64,000 bases of DNA from SIG459 sp045538735 (GTDB lineage: Bacteria; Bacillota; Clostridia; Oscillospirales; Oscillospiraceae): NCBI GenBank assembly GCA_045538735.1, contig JAZSRY010000013.1, positions 124,001 through 188,000 of the forward strand, written 5' to 3'. The translations under genes and the position numbers were made by a program. The number at the start of each line of letters is the position of its first letter. Position 1 is the stretch's first letter. Below are positions 42,405-51,736 of this stretch, piece after piece. A model generated the notes under the pieces. The model had not been told where the DNA came from. It ran no database searches and saw only the letters and a list, made by a program, of their open reading frames with translations.

Positions 42405-43679
42405 ATGAAAAAGCTTTTATGCTCTGTGCTTATATTTTCCATATTTGCCTCTCTGCTTTGCACCGTGTCGTTCGCGTGGCAGCCCAGGAGGCTAGACCCT
42501 TATGATAATTTCGAGCATGAGCATAATCTTTTTACCGAATTCGGTGAAGGACTTGAAGGTGTTGATTATCTTGCTAAAGTCTTTACCGTTGCAACCTCCG
42601 GTGCCGCCGGAAATGCTGTTGCCGAATGTGACGGCAATTTAACAAGAGCAGAGGCCATATCTGCCGCTGCCAAAATCCACAGTATGTATTATCTGGATAA
42701 CTATGTTTTCCCGGAGACAAAGCCCTGGCACAGATCATACGTGGATTATGCCCTTAAATATATGATTACATCGGGGGAAGCAACTCTCAATTCTGCCGTT
42801 ACCCGCGGTGAACTTGCACATATGCTCTATAGGGCGTTTCCAAGGCAAAATATGCCTGTTATAAGCTATATTCTAGACGGAAGCATCAGAGATGTGGATA
42901 TGGGACATCCTTATGCGGAGGCAATATATTACTTCAGCAGAGCAGGTGTTTTTTCTGATTTTGATGATAAAGGCAATTTCAGACCCGAAGCCGCAGTTGA
43001 AAGGGGAGAGCTTTACTCCATCATCTCCCGTATATTGATTCCCAGCTTCCGCAGCGGAATTAAACTGAATGGTTATGTAGGCTCAACGGTTCCGATTCGT
43101 GACGCAGCGGGCGATGAATTTTTCAGTGATGCCTGTTTTATCGGCAATAGTCTTGTTGACGGACTTAGCTATTACAGCGATCTTGATGCAGCAGCATTCT
43201 ATTCAACCACTGGAATGACCGTTCTATCCGCAAATTCCAAATATGATTTTTATTCTCCCAAAGGTACATACGAGACTGCAGTGGGCGCTGCTGCTGCAGG
43301 AGACTATTCAAAGGTTTATATAGAGCTCGGCATAAACGAGATCGGTTTAGATGTATGGAGATTTAAGGCTTATTATTCTGATATAATTGACCGGCTCCAA
43401 AGTTCTTTGCCCGAAGCAGATATATATATTCTTTCTTTGACACCTGTAAATACGAAACGCAATTCAGGCGGAGTTTTCACTATGGCAAATGTAAATGCCT
43501 ATAATGAAGCCCTTAAACTGCTTGCAATTGAAAAAGGCTGCTATTATCTGGATTGTGTGACTACAATGGTAGATGAAAGCGGATTCCTTTCCGATTGGGA
43601 CACATGGGACGGAGTTCACTTTTACGAACACAAATATCTGGAGTGGGAGGAAATTATCCGCACCCACTATGTTGGTTAA
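42405..43679 (+). CDS. S-layer-homology SGNH hydrolase-like surface protein
   Basis: A 424-residue exported protein: MKKLLCSVLIFSIFASLLC is a signal peptide ending at SFAW. Residues about 55-220 contain SLH repeats (NLTRAEAISAAAK, VTRGELAHMLYR, VERGELYSIISR), which anchor proteins to cell-wall polymer. The C-terminal ~190 residues are an SGNH/GDSL esterase-like domain with Ser in FIGNSLVDG, GINEIG as the block III equivalent (Glu where Asp is usual) and DGVHF as the catalytic Asp-His. It may remove acyl groups from wall glycans. Confidence 0.8.
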   Translation: MKKLLCSVLIFSIFASLLCTVSFAWQPRRLDPYDNFEHEHNLFTEFGEGLEGVDYLAKVFTVATSGAAGNAVAECDGNLTRAEAISAAAKIHSMYYLDNYVFPETKPWHRSYVDYALKYMITSGEATLNSAVTRGELAHMLYRAFPRQNMPVISYILDGSIRDVDMGHPYAEAIYYFSRAGVFSDFDDKGNFRPEAAVERGELYSIISRILIPSFRSGIKLNGYVGSTVPIRDAAGDEFFSDACFIGNSLVDGLSYYSDLDAAAFYSTTGMTVLSANSKYDFYSPKGTYETAVGAAAAGDYSKVYIELGINEIGLDVWRFKAYYSDIIDRLQSSLPEADIYILSLTPVNTKRNSGGVFTMANVNAYNEALKLLAIEKGCYYLDCVTTMVDESGFLSDWDTWDGVHFYEHKYLEWEEIIRTHYVG

Positions 43680-43707
43680 AAGATGATTTTCAAACGGAGG
43701 AAATATT

Positions 43708-45309
43708 TTGTCTGATTCTAAGAAACAAAATTATCTTCATGGCGCCGCCATACTCACATTCGGCGTTGTTTTAATTAAAATACTCGGCGCTATATATAAG
43801 ATCCCTCTCGGCAATATTCTTGGAGACGTTGGATTCGGCTATTTCAATATGGCCTATAACATCTATAATGTTTTCCTTACTATTGCCACTGCCGGTCTTC
43901 CTGTTGCGCTTTCAAGGATGATAAGCGAAGCCAATACTCTCGGCAGACCTATGCAGGCAAAGCGCACTTTTTCTGTTGCCTTTGTAACCTTTGCGGTTAT
44001 TGGTATTCTGGGAACTGCTGCTCTTTCCATATTCCATGTTGAGTTTGCTGTGGGAATGGATTCTCCCAGATCTGCACAGAGCATTCTGGCCATTGCTCCC
44101 AGTGTGTTTTTCTGCTGCGTAATCAGCGCTTACAGAGGATATATCCAGGGTCACGGAAATATGACACCCACCACTGTAAGCCAGATTATTGAGGTTCTCG
44201 TAAAGCTTGTTGTTGGCTTTGCTCTGGCATTCCTGCTCACCCGCAAGGGTCTCGGCCTTCCTGTAAGCTCTGCAGGTGCAATTTTCGGTGTTTCTGCCGG
44301 GTCTCTGGTCGCTTTGATCTATATGTTCTATTGCAAGAGACGTGATTACAGCATAGTGAGCAGTGATAAGCTCGATGTTCCTGATAAAGCAGGCAGAATC
44401 TTCAAGAAGCTCATGATAATTGCAATTCCCATCACTCTCGGTGCAAGTGTTATGAGCATCTTTACCCTTATTGACAGTAAGCTTGTTTTGTCCCAGCTTC
44501 AAAACAGTGCTGGCTTCTCTGTTGCGGAAAGTGATGTTCTCTACGGTGTATATTCCAAGACGGTTACTCTCTATAATCTTCCTGCGGCCTTCATAACTCC
44601 TCTCACCATTTCTCTTGTTCCCTCTATTGCTGCCTGTGTTGCTGCAAAGAAAGGGGAGGAGGGCTGCGAAATTGGTGAAAGCTGCGTAAGAATCGCATCT
44701 ATTATCTGCATGCCCATGGGTATCGGTCTTAGCGTACTCAGCTATCCTATAATGAATGTTGTTTACCCCGATAGCCACGAAGCCGGTGCATCTCTGCTTA
44801 TGCTTCTCGGCATCAGCTCTGTTTTTGTCTGCCTCGCCCTCGTTTCAAATGCAATTTTGCAGGCTCACGGAAATGAAAGATATCCTCTCTATTCTATGAT
44901 TATCGGAGGCTTAGTCAAAATAGGCGTCAATTGGGTGTTGGTGGGAAATCCCAACATCAACATTGTGGGTGCGCCCATCGGAACACTCTGCTGCTACATT
45001 GTGATGTGCGCCATGAACTATTTCTTCCTCTGCAGATGCATGGAGCGCAAGCCCTCTCTCAGAAGAATGCTCCTTCGTCCCGTTATAAGCTGCCTCGTTA
45101 TGGCTGCCGCTGCATGGGCTTCTTACGGCATTGCCTCCGCCGTCCTCGGTGAAGGCTGGACGAGAATGGCTTTAGCCATGCTGGTCGGTGTTGGTGTTGC
45201 CGCTGTTGTTTATCTGGTGCTTATCATCGTTACAAGAGCAATCACCCTTGAAGATATGAAGCTTATTCCTAAAGGTGAAAAACTGGCAAAGATTCTGCAT
45301 ATACATTAA
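43708..45309 (+). CDS. Oligosaccharide/lipid II flippase, SpoVB/MurJ-like
   Basis: A 533-residue protein with about 14 membrane helices and the MOP superfamily start LTFGVVLIKILGAIYKIPLGNILG. It resembles SpoVB/YtgP-type flippases (cortex or lipid II precursors). The start is TTG at 43708 with GGAGG eight bases upstream; no ATG is near. Whether it serves vegetative wall or spore cortex cannot be told. It is 15 bases from mazG. Confidence 0.85.
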   Translation: MSDSKKQNYLHGAAILTFGVVLIKILGAIYKIPLGNILGDVGFGYFNMAYNIYNVFLTIATAGLPVALSRMISEANTLGRPMQAKRTFSVAFVTFAVIGILGTAALSIFHVEFAVGMDSPRSAQSILAIAPSVFFCCVISAYRGYIQGHGNMTPTTVSQIIEVLVKLVVGFALAFLLTRKGLGLPVSSAGAIFGVSAGSLVALIYMFYCKRRDYSIVSSDKLDVPDKAGRIFKKLMIIAIPITLGASVMSIFTLIDSKLVLSQLQNSAGFSVAESDVLYGVYSKTVTLYNLPAAFITPLTISLVPSIAACVAAKKGEEGCEIGESCVRIASIICMPMGIGLSVLSYPIMNVVYPDSHEAGASLLMLLGISSVFVCLALVSNAILQAHGNERYPLYSMIIGGLVKIGVNWVLVGNPNINIVGAPIGTLCCYIVMCAMNYFFLCRCMERKPSLRRMLLRPVISCLVMAAAAWASYGIASAVLGEGWTRMALAMLVGVGVAAVVYLVLIIVTRAITLEDMKLIPKGEKLAKILHIH

Positions 45310-45324
45310 ACAAAAGGACAGAAT

Positions 45325-46161
45325 ATGGAAATGACGGACTTCCGCATTAAAGATAATTACAATATAGAAGATTTCAGAAAGATAATGGCCATCCTCCGCG
45401 CTCCCGGCGGCTGCCCCTGGGATGCAGAGCAAACTCACGAGAGTATCCGCCGCAATGTTATTGAGGAGGCATATGAGCTTGCCCATGCCATTGATTTAGG
45501 CGATATAGAGAACCTCCGTGAAGAACTGGGCGACCTTCTCATGCAGGTTATTTTCCACAGCCGTATGGAGGAGGAAAAGGGCAACTTTGATTTGAATGAT
45601 GTTGCCGATGTTGCATGCAAGAAGCTTGTTTTTCGTCATCCCCATGTTTTCGGCGATGCAGTGTGCGAAAACAGCGAAGCTGTTCTGAAAACCTGGGACG
45701 AGGTAAAGCGTGTTGAAAAAGCGCAGAATACCGTTACCAGCACAATGGAAGGCGTTGCCGAAACTCTTCCCGCCCTTTGGAGAGCGGAAAAGATTCAGAA
45801 GAAGGCATCTGTCTGCGGCTTTGAATGGCCCGATGTGAGCTATGCACTGATGAAGGTTGATGAAGAATTCCATGAGCTTCAAGACGGAATAGCTGCCAAT
45901 GATAAGGAAAACATTGAAGAGGAGATAGGGGACCTTCTCTATACTGTCGTTAATGTTGCACGCCACTGCGGCGTTGATCCTGAAACTGCACTTCATAAAG
46001 CCTGCGAAAAATCTATAAGACGTTTCAGAAATGTGGAGGAAAAAGTCCTCTCCGAAGGCCGCAAGCTGGAGGACATGTCCGTTGCCGAAATGGAGAGATA
46101 CTATCAGCTTGTAAGAGCCCAAAATGAGGGCAAGGAAATTAAGTTTTTTCTTGACAAGTAA
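45325..46161 (+). CDS. mazG: Nucleoside triphosphate pyrophosphohydrolase MazG
   Basis: Hydrolyses NTPs/dNTPs to NMPs and pyrophosphate. The 278-residue protein has tandem MazG domains: GGCPWDAEQTHESIRRNVIEEAYEL with EELGDLLMQVIFHS in the first and EEIGDLLYTVVNVARH in the second. The ExxE..ExxD metal motif is complete in both. Length matches the two-domain type. Confidence 0.94.
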   Translation: MEMTDFRIKDNYNIEDFRKIMAILRAPGGCPWDAEQTHESIRRNVIEEAYELAHAIDLGDIENLREELGDLLMQVIFHSRMEEEKGNFDLNDVADVACKKLVFRHPHVFGDAVCENSEAVLKTWDEVKRVEKAQNTVTSTMEGVAETLPALWRAEKIQKKASVCGFEWPDVSYALMKVDEEFHELQDGIAANDKENIEEEIGDLLYTVVNVARHCGVDPETALHKACEKSIRRFRNVEEKVLSEGRKLEDMSVAEMERYYQLVRAQNEGKEIKFFLDK

Positions 46162-46272
46162 AGGGTTTTTTGATAAATTCATATGGCTGCGTTTTTTGGA
46201 TTACTTGTCCAAAAATGCTGATATATTTATTTATTTGCGGAATTTTCCGCTATCATAACAGGAGGAATAAGA

Positions 46273-46548
46273 ATGAATAAGGCAGAACTCATTTCCGCTG
46301 TTGCAGAGAAGACCGGTCTCTCCAAGAAGGACAGCGAAAAGGCTATCAACGCCACTTTTGATACCATTACCCTTTCCATGGAAGCAGGCGAGAAGGTTCA
46401 GCTCGTTGGCTTCGGTGCTTTCGATGTAAAAGAGCGCGGTTCCCGCATGGGCCGCAACCCCAAGACCAAGGAAGAGATTGAGATCCCCGCATCCCGCGTT
46501 CCTGTTTTCAAGGCCGGCAAGGCTCTGAAAGAGGCTCTTTCCAAGTAA
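46273..46548 (+). CDS. hup: HU-family DNA-binding protein
   Basis: A 91-residue nucleoid protein: MNKAELISAVAEKTGLSKKDSEKA and the DNA-clamp arm GFGAFDVKERGSRMGRNPKT. AGGAGG lies upstream. Highly biased codons suggest strong expression. A weak TTGTCC/TATTTA pair near 46207-46235 may be its promoter. It is closed by the perfect terminator at 46578-46613. Confidence 0.96.
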   Translation: MNKAELISAVAEKTGLSKKDSEKAINATFDTITLSMEAGEKVQLVGFGAFDVKERGSRMGRNPKTKEEIEIPASRVPVFKAGKALKEALSK

Positions 46549-46577
46549 TTTAATTTCTAAGGGTCAAACCCTTGATA

Positions 46578-46613
46578 AAAGCGGCATGGCCCAACGGGCC
46601 GATGCCGCTTTTT
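46578..46613 (+). terminator. Rho-independent terminator after hup
   Basis: AAAGCGGCAT and ATGCCGCTTT arms with an inner GGCCC/GGGCC pair, then TTTTT. Confidence 0.9.
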
Positions 46614-46638
46614 AATTGACATCAAAGGGAGTTATCGT

Positions 46639-46881
46639 ATGAGAATTGATAAATATCTTAAAGTTTCCCGCCTTATCAAAAGACGCACCATTGCAAACGA
46701 AGCCTGCGATGGCGAAAGAATTTCCGTAAACGGAAGACAGGTAAAGGCCAGCTATCAGGTCAAAGTTGGTGATATCATTGAAATCGCCTTTGGCCAGCGC
46801 TCTCTCAAAGTTCAGGTGACTGAAATCAACGAGCATGCAAACAAGGCAGATGCTTCCGCCATGTATAAGGAGATAGAATAA
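46639..46881 (+). CDS. S4-domain RNA-binding protein, RqcP/YabO type
   Basis: An 80-residue S4 protein (MRIDKYLKVSRLIKRRTIANEACDG...ISVNGRQVKASYQV), matching the RqcP/Hsp15 family. RqcP binds the split 50S subunit and helps C-terminal Ala tailing in ribosome quality control. AAAGGGAG precedes the ATG. The location near hup, mazG and the flippase matches the yabN-yabO neighbourhood of other Firmicutes. Confidence 0.92.
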   Translation: MRIDKYLKVSRLIKRRTIANEACDGERISVNGRQVKASYQVKVGDIIEIAFGQRSLKVQVTEINEHANKADASAMYKEIE

Positions 46882-47183
46882 AAGCCGCCAAGGCGGACTC
46901 GCATAGGGATTTATACGCTTCAAAGAGTATCTTTTCCCGCAATACTTCAAATAAAATCCACGGCAGGCGTCAGCCTTGCCGTGGATTTTTTCTTTGTCTT
47001 GCAGAAAAATCTTTCCCTTTGAAGTGCTTTGCAGTTTTGAATATTAGATTTTTTCTCGCAGCAACTCCGATGAGCACAGAAATACTTTGTGTATTTCAAG
47101 AGCAGCGGAGGAAGATGCGGGGAAAAAGATTTATTCAAAACCGTGTAAATCCCTGTGTGAGGCCGCCTAATGCGGCTTTTATT
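46878..47183. repeat. Imperfect foldback region with ~70-base inverted arms
   Basis: The arm 46878-46950 is similar, inverted, to 47111-47183: AATAAAAGCCGC, AGGCGG, AGGGATTTA and TTTCCCGC appear in the same order. The first ~42 bases match about 83% by eye. The centre holds a separate perfect terminator stem (46953-46989) and AT-rich sequence. It fills the 309-base gap between the convergent S4 and feoB genes. It may be a small foldback (MITE-like) element or an extended bidirectional terminator. I find no ORF in it. Confidence 0.6.
46953..46994. terminator. Bidirectional terminator within the foldback region
   Basis: AAAATCCACGGC (46953-46964) pairs with GCCGTGGATTTT (46978-46989), flanked by A and T runs on both sides. 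Confidence 0.85.
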
Positions 47184-47190
47184 TTTTTAT

Positions 47191-48981
47191 TTATATAATC
47201 AAATTCACAAGAAAGCACAACAGAAAACCCCAGAGGCAGGGGAGGAGTGCGGCGAGAATAACATAGCGCATTTTACCGCATTCTTTTTTTATTGTCATAA
47301 GCGTAGTCGCGCAGGGCCAGTGAAAAAGAGTGAAAATCAGAACGCATATAATTGTACATTCGCTCCAACCGTTATTTTGAAGGATTGCGCCCATTTCCTG
47401 GGCATCAGGAATAAGCACAAGGCTGTTTCCGTATGTGCAGCACATAAGAACTATCGGCATTATAATTTCATTGGCGGGAAGACCGAGGATGAATGCAAAC
47501 AGTATTGTTCCGTTTAAGCCGAAAGCTGAGGCGGGTGCGTCCAAATAGCTGATTATATAGGATATCAGGCTTGCGTCATTTACTTTTATGTTTGCAAAAA
47601 GCCAGATTATAAGTCCTGCAGGTGCGGAGGCCTTGATTGCCCGAAAAAGAACCTTCAGCGTGCGATCATAAAAGGAGCGCAGCAGCGCATCCCATATTTT
47701 CGGCTTTCGGTAAGGCGGCAATTCCAAGGTGAAGGCCAGAGTTTCATTCCTGCAATATATAAGAGACAGTAATTTTGTACTGATGAGTGTAGCTCCCACT
47801 CCAAGTAGTATTACAGCCATTACAGATATCGGCGCGCTTATATCATCGCCTTTGGGGAATAAAATGGCTGCAAGGAGAATAATAGTCGGAAATCTACCGT
47901 TGCAGGGCATAAAACTGTTTGTCAGTATGCTTATAAGTTTTTGTCCGGGAGAGGATATGATTGCGCAGGAAGTTACGCCCACGGCATTACAGCCGAGCCC
48001 CATACACATGGTAAGCGATTGCTTTCCGCAGCTGCCGCAGCATCTGAAAACCGGATCCAGGTTGAAAGCGATTCTCGGCAAAAGACCGAAATCTTCAAGC
48101 AGCGTAAATAGGGGAAAGAATATTGCCATCGGAGGCAGCATAACAGAAACTACCCATGCTGTTGTGCCGTAAATGCCGTCTATTATTGCACCTGTCAGCG
48201 TTTCTGGAAAACCTAGTGTCAATGCGCAGTTTCTTAATAATGTCCCTATAAGGGTAAATAAATAGCTTAAAAGCTGAGAAGGAATATTAGCTGCGCTTAT
48301 ACTTATCCAGAGAATAGCAAACAACATCAACAGCATAATCGGAATGCCAAAAACTTTGCTGCATATCAGCTTATCTAGAAGATTGATTTTCTCTTTTTTA
48401 TTGGATGCCATAACAGCTTTTCCGGCAATCTCAGACGCCTTGTTCTTGAGTCTTATGATGTCTGCTTCAGAGCTTTGCTCTTTTATTTCACTGAAGCCTT
48501 TTATGGAAACAGCGGAGATAAGTTCGCTTATTCCTATTCCTTTTGATGCACTCATGGGTATAACCGGAAGGGAAAGTTCCCGGGAGAGTGCTTCTGTATT
48601 AATTGCAATGCCTTTTCTTTCTGCTTCATCCATTAGATTAAGGCAAACGATAATGCCGCCTCTTTTACCCATTATCTGCAGCAGAAGGTATAAACTCTTT
48701 TCGAGGCAGCAGGCATCGCAGACATATACTATATGATTGCATTCCTCATTGCATATCGTTTCAGCGGCAGCTTTCTCATCGGGAGAATCGGCAATGAGGG
48801 AATATGTACCCGGGGTATCAATTATCATTATATGATCATCGCCCGACGGCATAAAACCGAATGAGCTTCCAACAGTCTTTCCCGTCCAGTTGCCGGTATG
48901 CTGTCGAAGACCTGTCAGGGAGTTGAATATTGTTGATTTTCCCACGTTGGGGTTGCCTACGAGTATTATTTTGTCCGGCAT
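47191..48981 (-). CDS. feoB: Ferrous iron transporter FeoB
   Basis: Membrane Fe(II) transporter with an N-terminal G domain. In the 596-residue protein G1 is VGNPNVGKSTIFNSLTG, G3 is DTPGTYSL and G4 is CLNLMDE. The C-terminal half has eight or more helices with the conserved MLPPMAIFFPLFTLLEDFG and CGKQSLTMCMGLGCNAVGV regions. It is at the short end of FeoB length. The feoA gene lies upstream, separated by a terminator-like hairpin at 49033-49053. Confidence 0.94.
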   Translation of the reverse strand: MPDKIILVGNPNVGKSTIFNSLTGLRQHTGNWTGKTVGSSFGFMPSGDDHIMIIDTPGTYSLIADSPDEKAAAETICNEECNHIVYVCDACCLEKSLYLLLQIMGKRGGIIVCLNLMDEAERKGIAINTEALSRELSLPVIPMSASKGIGISELISAVSIKGFSEIKEQSSEADIIRLKNKASEIAGKAVMASNKKEKINLLDKLICSKVFGIPIMLLMLFAILWISISAANIPSQLLSYLFTLIGTLLRNCALTLGFPETLTGAIIDGIYGTTAWVVSVMLPPMAIFFPLFTLLEDFGLLPRIAFNLDPVFRCCGSCGKQSLTMCMGLGCNAVGVTSCAIISSPGQKLISILTNSFMPCNGRFPTIILLAAILFPKGDDISAPISVMAVILLGVGATLISTKLLSLIYCRNETLAFTLELPPYRKPKIWDALLRSFYDRTLKVLFRAIKASAPAGLIIWLFANIKVNDASLISYIISYLDAPASAFGLNGTILFAFILGLPANEIIMPIVLMCCTYGNSLVLIPDAQEMGAILQNNGWSECTIICVLIFTLFHWPCATTLMTIKKECGKMRYVILAALLPCLWGFLLCFLVNLII

Positions 48982-49027
48982 ACGATTCTCCTTTCTGTGT
49001 CATTATATGCCGAATTTGATATAATGA

Positions 49028-49053
49028 TAAAAGAGCGCGTCAAAGACGCGCTC
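49028..49053 (-). terminator. Hairpin between feoA and feoB
   Basis: GAGCGCGTC and GACGCGCTC with a three-base loop, followed on the minus strand by TTTTATC. It may attenuate feoB relative to feoA. Confidence 0.75.
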
Positions 49054-49290
49054 TCAAGGCAATTCGTTTACAAGTATTTTTTCGCTCTCCAAACGCCTTA
49101 ACGCAATAACAGCATTCTGAACCATATAGGCCATCGGCTCGCCGAAAACACCGGAAAAAAGGGCTTTTACAGATGCTCCCGGATAAAATCCAAGTTCGGC
49201 AAGTCTTTCGCCCTGTTTTGTTTCGTCAATTGCATAAATATATGCGCTGCGACCCGGAGAAAGCTCGCTAAGTTTATAAGCAGGCGACAT
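49054..49290 (-). CDS. feoA: FeoA-domain protein
   Basis: A 78-residue SH3-like FeoA protein with GERLAELGFYPGASVKALF and the C-terminal GEPMAYMVQNAVIALRRLESEKI. FeoA assists FeoB iron uptake. Start at 49290 has AAGAAGG upstream. It precedes feoB by 72 bases containing a hairpin. Confidence 0.92.
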   Translation of the reverse strand: MSPAYKLSELSPGRSAYIYAIDETKQGERLAELGFYPGASVKALFSGVFGEPMAYMVQNAVIALRRLESEKILVNELP

Positions 49291-49347
49291 AGCATACCTT
49301 CTTCATGATAAGGCGCAAAAATACGCCCGATATATACTATGCTTATA

Positions 49348-50181
49348 TCATAAAATCGTTTCACCGAGCCCGCTTTTGAGGGCGATGAGATTTTCACCCA
49401 GTATGGATTTGAGGGTGAGGAAAGGTCTTTCTCCGGTGCAGTGACCGGTATAATACTTGCATGGATAATTAATAAGCTCATTGCCAACAGCAAATACCAG
49501 CTCATCCGGAGCATCGATTTTGAGACCCGGGTTCGTGAGATGGAAACCTGAAATAACATAATCGGGGTAAGAACCGATAATATCTTTGAATCCGCGAACT
49601 ATATTAATTATTCCGCGGTGAGCGCAGCCGGCAAAGAGGGCAGTCTTATTTTTATCGCAAATTATAAGATTTTGCTCGTGAAGGAAACTGTCGGGAACAT
49701 TTTTGCCATCCACCTCTTCATAAAGGCTGCTATTTCCGTCTGGAAGCAGAGCCGAGGTTGGAATGCGTGAAAACAGAGCCAGTTCATCGTCAATTGATAA
49801 GAAATCCTCGGTGAGAACGATGCGATGGGCATTGTTTTTTAGAAGCTCCATATCCGGACCAATGTAGCGCCAACCGCAGTTTTCCGTAGCAAAGTGGCGG
49901 CGGTTATAAGCAAGCGTGTGAATATAAATCTTTGCGCTGTTGTTGACCTCTAAAAAACCGCTCAATCCGCCGGTGTGGTCATAGTGACCGTGGGAAATAA
50001 TTACGGTATCAATCTTGCTGAGGTCTATTCCAAGTTTTGCTGCATTTGAAAGAAGGAGCTCAGCATCGGGCCCTGCGTCAAAAAGAATTTTGTGCTTGGC
50101 GGTTTCAATGTATATGGAAAGCCCGTGGGCGCATCCGAAGCCCTCGGCGCAGCTGTTTTCAACGAGAGTAACAAATCGCAT
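49348..50181 (-). CDS. MBL-fold metallohydrolase (COG1237-like)
   Basis: A 277-residue metallo-beta-lactamase-fold protein. HxHxDH is ISHGHYDHTGGLS, further metal ligands are in AGCAHRGI and YYTGHCTGE. The pattern resembles the COG1237 group, which includes enzymes of pterin biosynthesis, but the substrate here is unknown. ATG 50181 is chosen because GGAGG is seven bases upstream; the ATG six bases before it abuts that site. It is leftward of its own gap and may be co-transcribed with feoA. Confidence 0.82.
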   Translation of the reverse strand: MRFVTLVENSCAEGFGCAHGLSIYIETAKHKILFDAGPDAELLLSNAAKLGIDLSKIDTVIISHGHYDHTGGLSGFLEVNNSAKIYIHTLAYNRRHFATENCGWRYIGPDMELLKNNAHRIVLTEDFLSIDDELALFSRIPTSALLPDGNSSLYEEVDGKNVPDSFLHEQNLIICDKNKTALFAGCAHRGIINIVRGFKDIIGSYPDYVISGFHLTNPGLKIDAPDELVFAVGNELINYPCKYYTGHCTGERPFLTLKSILGENLIALKSGLGETIL

Positions 50182-50328
50182 GTCCATTCCTCCTTTATAC
50201 AAGTATATCATAAACTTTACGCAAAATATATATTAACCCATATTTGTTAATAGATATTTTACGCCTCAAGTCTTTATTTTTATCGCAATTTCGTTTAATA
50301 TATTAATACAACCCCAAAGGAGAAAATT

Positions 50329-50988
50329 ATGTTGTGTTTTGAAGATATAAAAAACAGCGAAATTATCAAGACATATATTCGTAAAGCGGATGAATCTTTG
50401 ATTGCCCTTGGCTTTACTGAGCATAGCTTTGCCCATGTCGGCCTTGTGGCTCATAACTGCAGAATGATTCTGTCTGAACTGGGATATTCTGAACGTCAGC
50501 AGGAAATAGGCTGCATTGCCTCTTATCTTCATGATATAGGAAATCTCGTCAACCGCGTTGAACACTCCCAGTCGGGCGCTATAATGGCTTTCCATATACT
50601 CAATGATATGAAAATGGAGCCTTCGGAAATTGGAGAAATCATAACTGCCATCGGCAACCATGATGAGGGTACTGGAAGACCTGTAAGCCCCATCGCTGCT
50701 GCACTTATAATTGCCGATAAAAGTGATGTTCGCCGAAGCAGAGTTCGCAACAGAGATGAAAAGAGCTTTGATATACACGACAGAGTGAATTATTCAGTCC
50801 GTGAGTCTCGCCTGGCAATAAGCGAGGACAAGAAAACAGTAACCTTGATACTTGATGTAGACACTAACTATAGCTCGGTTATGGACTACTTTGAGATATT
50901 TATGCAGAGAATGATAATGTGCCGCAATGCTGCAGCCGCACTTGGGATGACATTTAAGCTTATAATCAATAATCAATCGCTGATATAA
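50329..50988 (+). CDS. HD-domain phosphohydrolase
   Basis: A 219-residue protein with HD-type metal motifs: first His in EHSFAHVGLVAHN, HD in ASYLHDIGN, then EHSQSGA and GNHDEGTG. The second half has IADKSDVRRSRVR. HD phosphohydrolases act on phosphate esters such as nucleotides; the exact substrate is unclear. AAAGGAG precedes the ATG. Single gene closed by the terminator at 50990-51023. Confidence 0.85.
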   Translation: MLCFEDIKNSEIIKTYIRKADESLIALGFTEHSFAHVGLVAHNCRMILSELGYSERQQEIGCIASYLHDIGNLVNRVEHSQSGAIMAFHILNDMKMEPSEIGEIITAIGNHDEGTGRPVSPIAAALIIADKSDVRRSRVRNRDEKSFDIHDRVNYSVRESRLAISEDKKTVTLILDVDTNYSSVMDYFEIFMQRMIMCRNAAAALGMTFKLIINNQSLI

Positions 50989-50989
50989 A

Positions 50990-51023
50990 AAATACTGCTG
51001 CAATAATTGCAGCAGTATTTTTT
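50990..51023. terminator. Bidirectional terminator
   Basis: ATACTGCTGCAA and TTGCAGCAGTAT arms with a short loop, flanked by A and T runs. Confidence 0.92.
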
Positions 51024-51024
51024 A

Positions 51025-51714
51025 TTATTCTTCGTCCATATCGTCCATCAGCCGCATGCCGGCAGTATCGGTAACAGGGAGAGAAAAGACAACAGCTCTC
51101 GCCTCGGTGTTAATACCGGCTTCGTCCATAATGGAACGCATTATATCGTTTTTCTGATCCTTTCGAACAACAATGAATACCATCTCTTTTTCAGGAGCGA
51201 TAGTAACGCCCATGAATTTTTCTGCAAGATGGCTGCCGGTTCCGCGGGCGTGAATGACTGTTCCGCCGGCTGCATGAACCTTTCTGGCTGCATCCATTAT
51301 AAGATCTGAATAGCCTTGATTACTGATGGCAACCAAAAGCTCATATTTAGTGTCTTTCAAAACAGATTCCTCTCCTTTAACAAAGTCCTGGCCGCTTGCG
51401 AGGAAATTAAGGGCTTTTGCGCCTCCAATACTGCTCAGAGGAACAAGGAAGGCGATTCCGATGCCCGGGATATCAATGTTTATCTTTCTGCGAAGCTCGC
51501 GTTTAAGGGTTTTCCATTTCTCTGAACTGACAATATGGAATAGCAGGGTCTTTTCAGGTCCGTCCAAGCCAAAATAATCCAATATCTCATTTGATGCAGT
51601 GCCTTTTCCCAGCGTAAGAAAGGATACTTCAAGACCGCATTCCTTATAGAAATCGGTAAACTTTTTAGTTAAATTTCGGCTGGTTATTGTAACCATTAAG
51701 TGGAGCTGGCTCAT
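51025..51714 (-). CDS. Tandem PII-like regulatory protein
   Basis: A 229-residue protein with two PII-like ferredoxin folds. The second half has GYSDLIMDAARKVHAAGGTVIHARGTGSH, which is very like the PII core, and the first half is a divergent copy (LHLMVTITSRN...LTLGKGTAS). PII proteins bind nucleotides and gate partner proteins. It is 22 bases from and co-oriented with the DUF1538 transporter gene, so it probably gates that transporter. The ligand is unknown; the uridylylated Tyr loop of GlnB is not seen. Confidence 0.8.
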   Translation of the reverse strand: MSQLHLMVTITSRNLTKKFTDFYKECGLEVSFLTLGKGTASNEILDYFGLDGPEKTLLFHIVSSEKWKTLKRELRRKINIDIPGIGIAFLVPLSSIGGAKALNFLASGQDFVKGEESVLKDTKYELLVAISNQGYSDLIMDAARKVHAAGGTVIHARGTGSHLAEKFMGVTIAPEKEMVFIVVRKDQKNDIMRSIMDEAGINTEARAVVFSLPVTDTAGMRLMDDMDEE

Positions 51715-51736
51715 AGGCTAACCTCCGGAGTATTAA

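Noticed and set aside
49000..49010. Promoter between feoA and feoB
   Set aside because: A TATAAT is present on the minus strand but I find no acceptable -35 at normal spacing.
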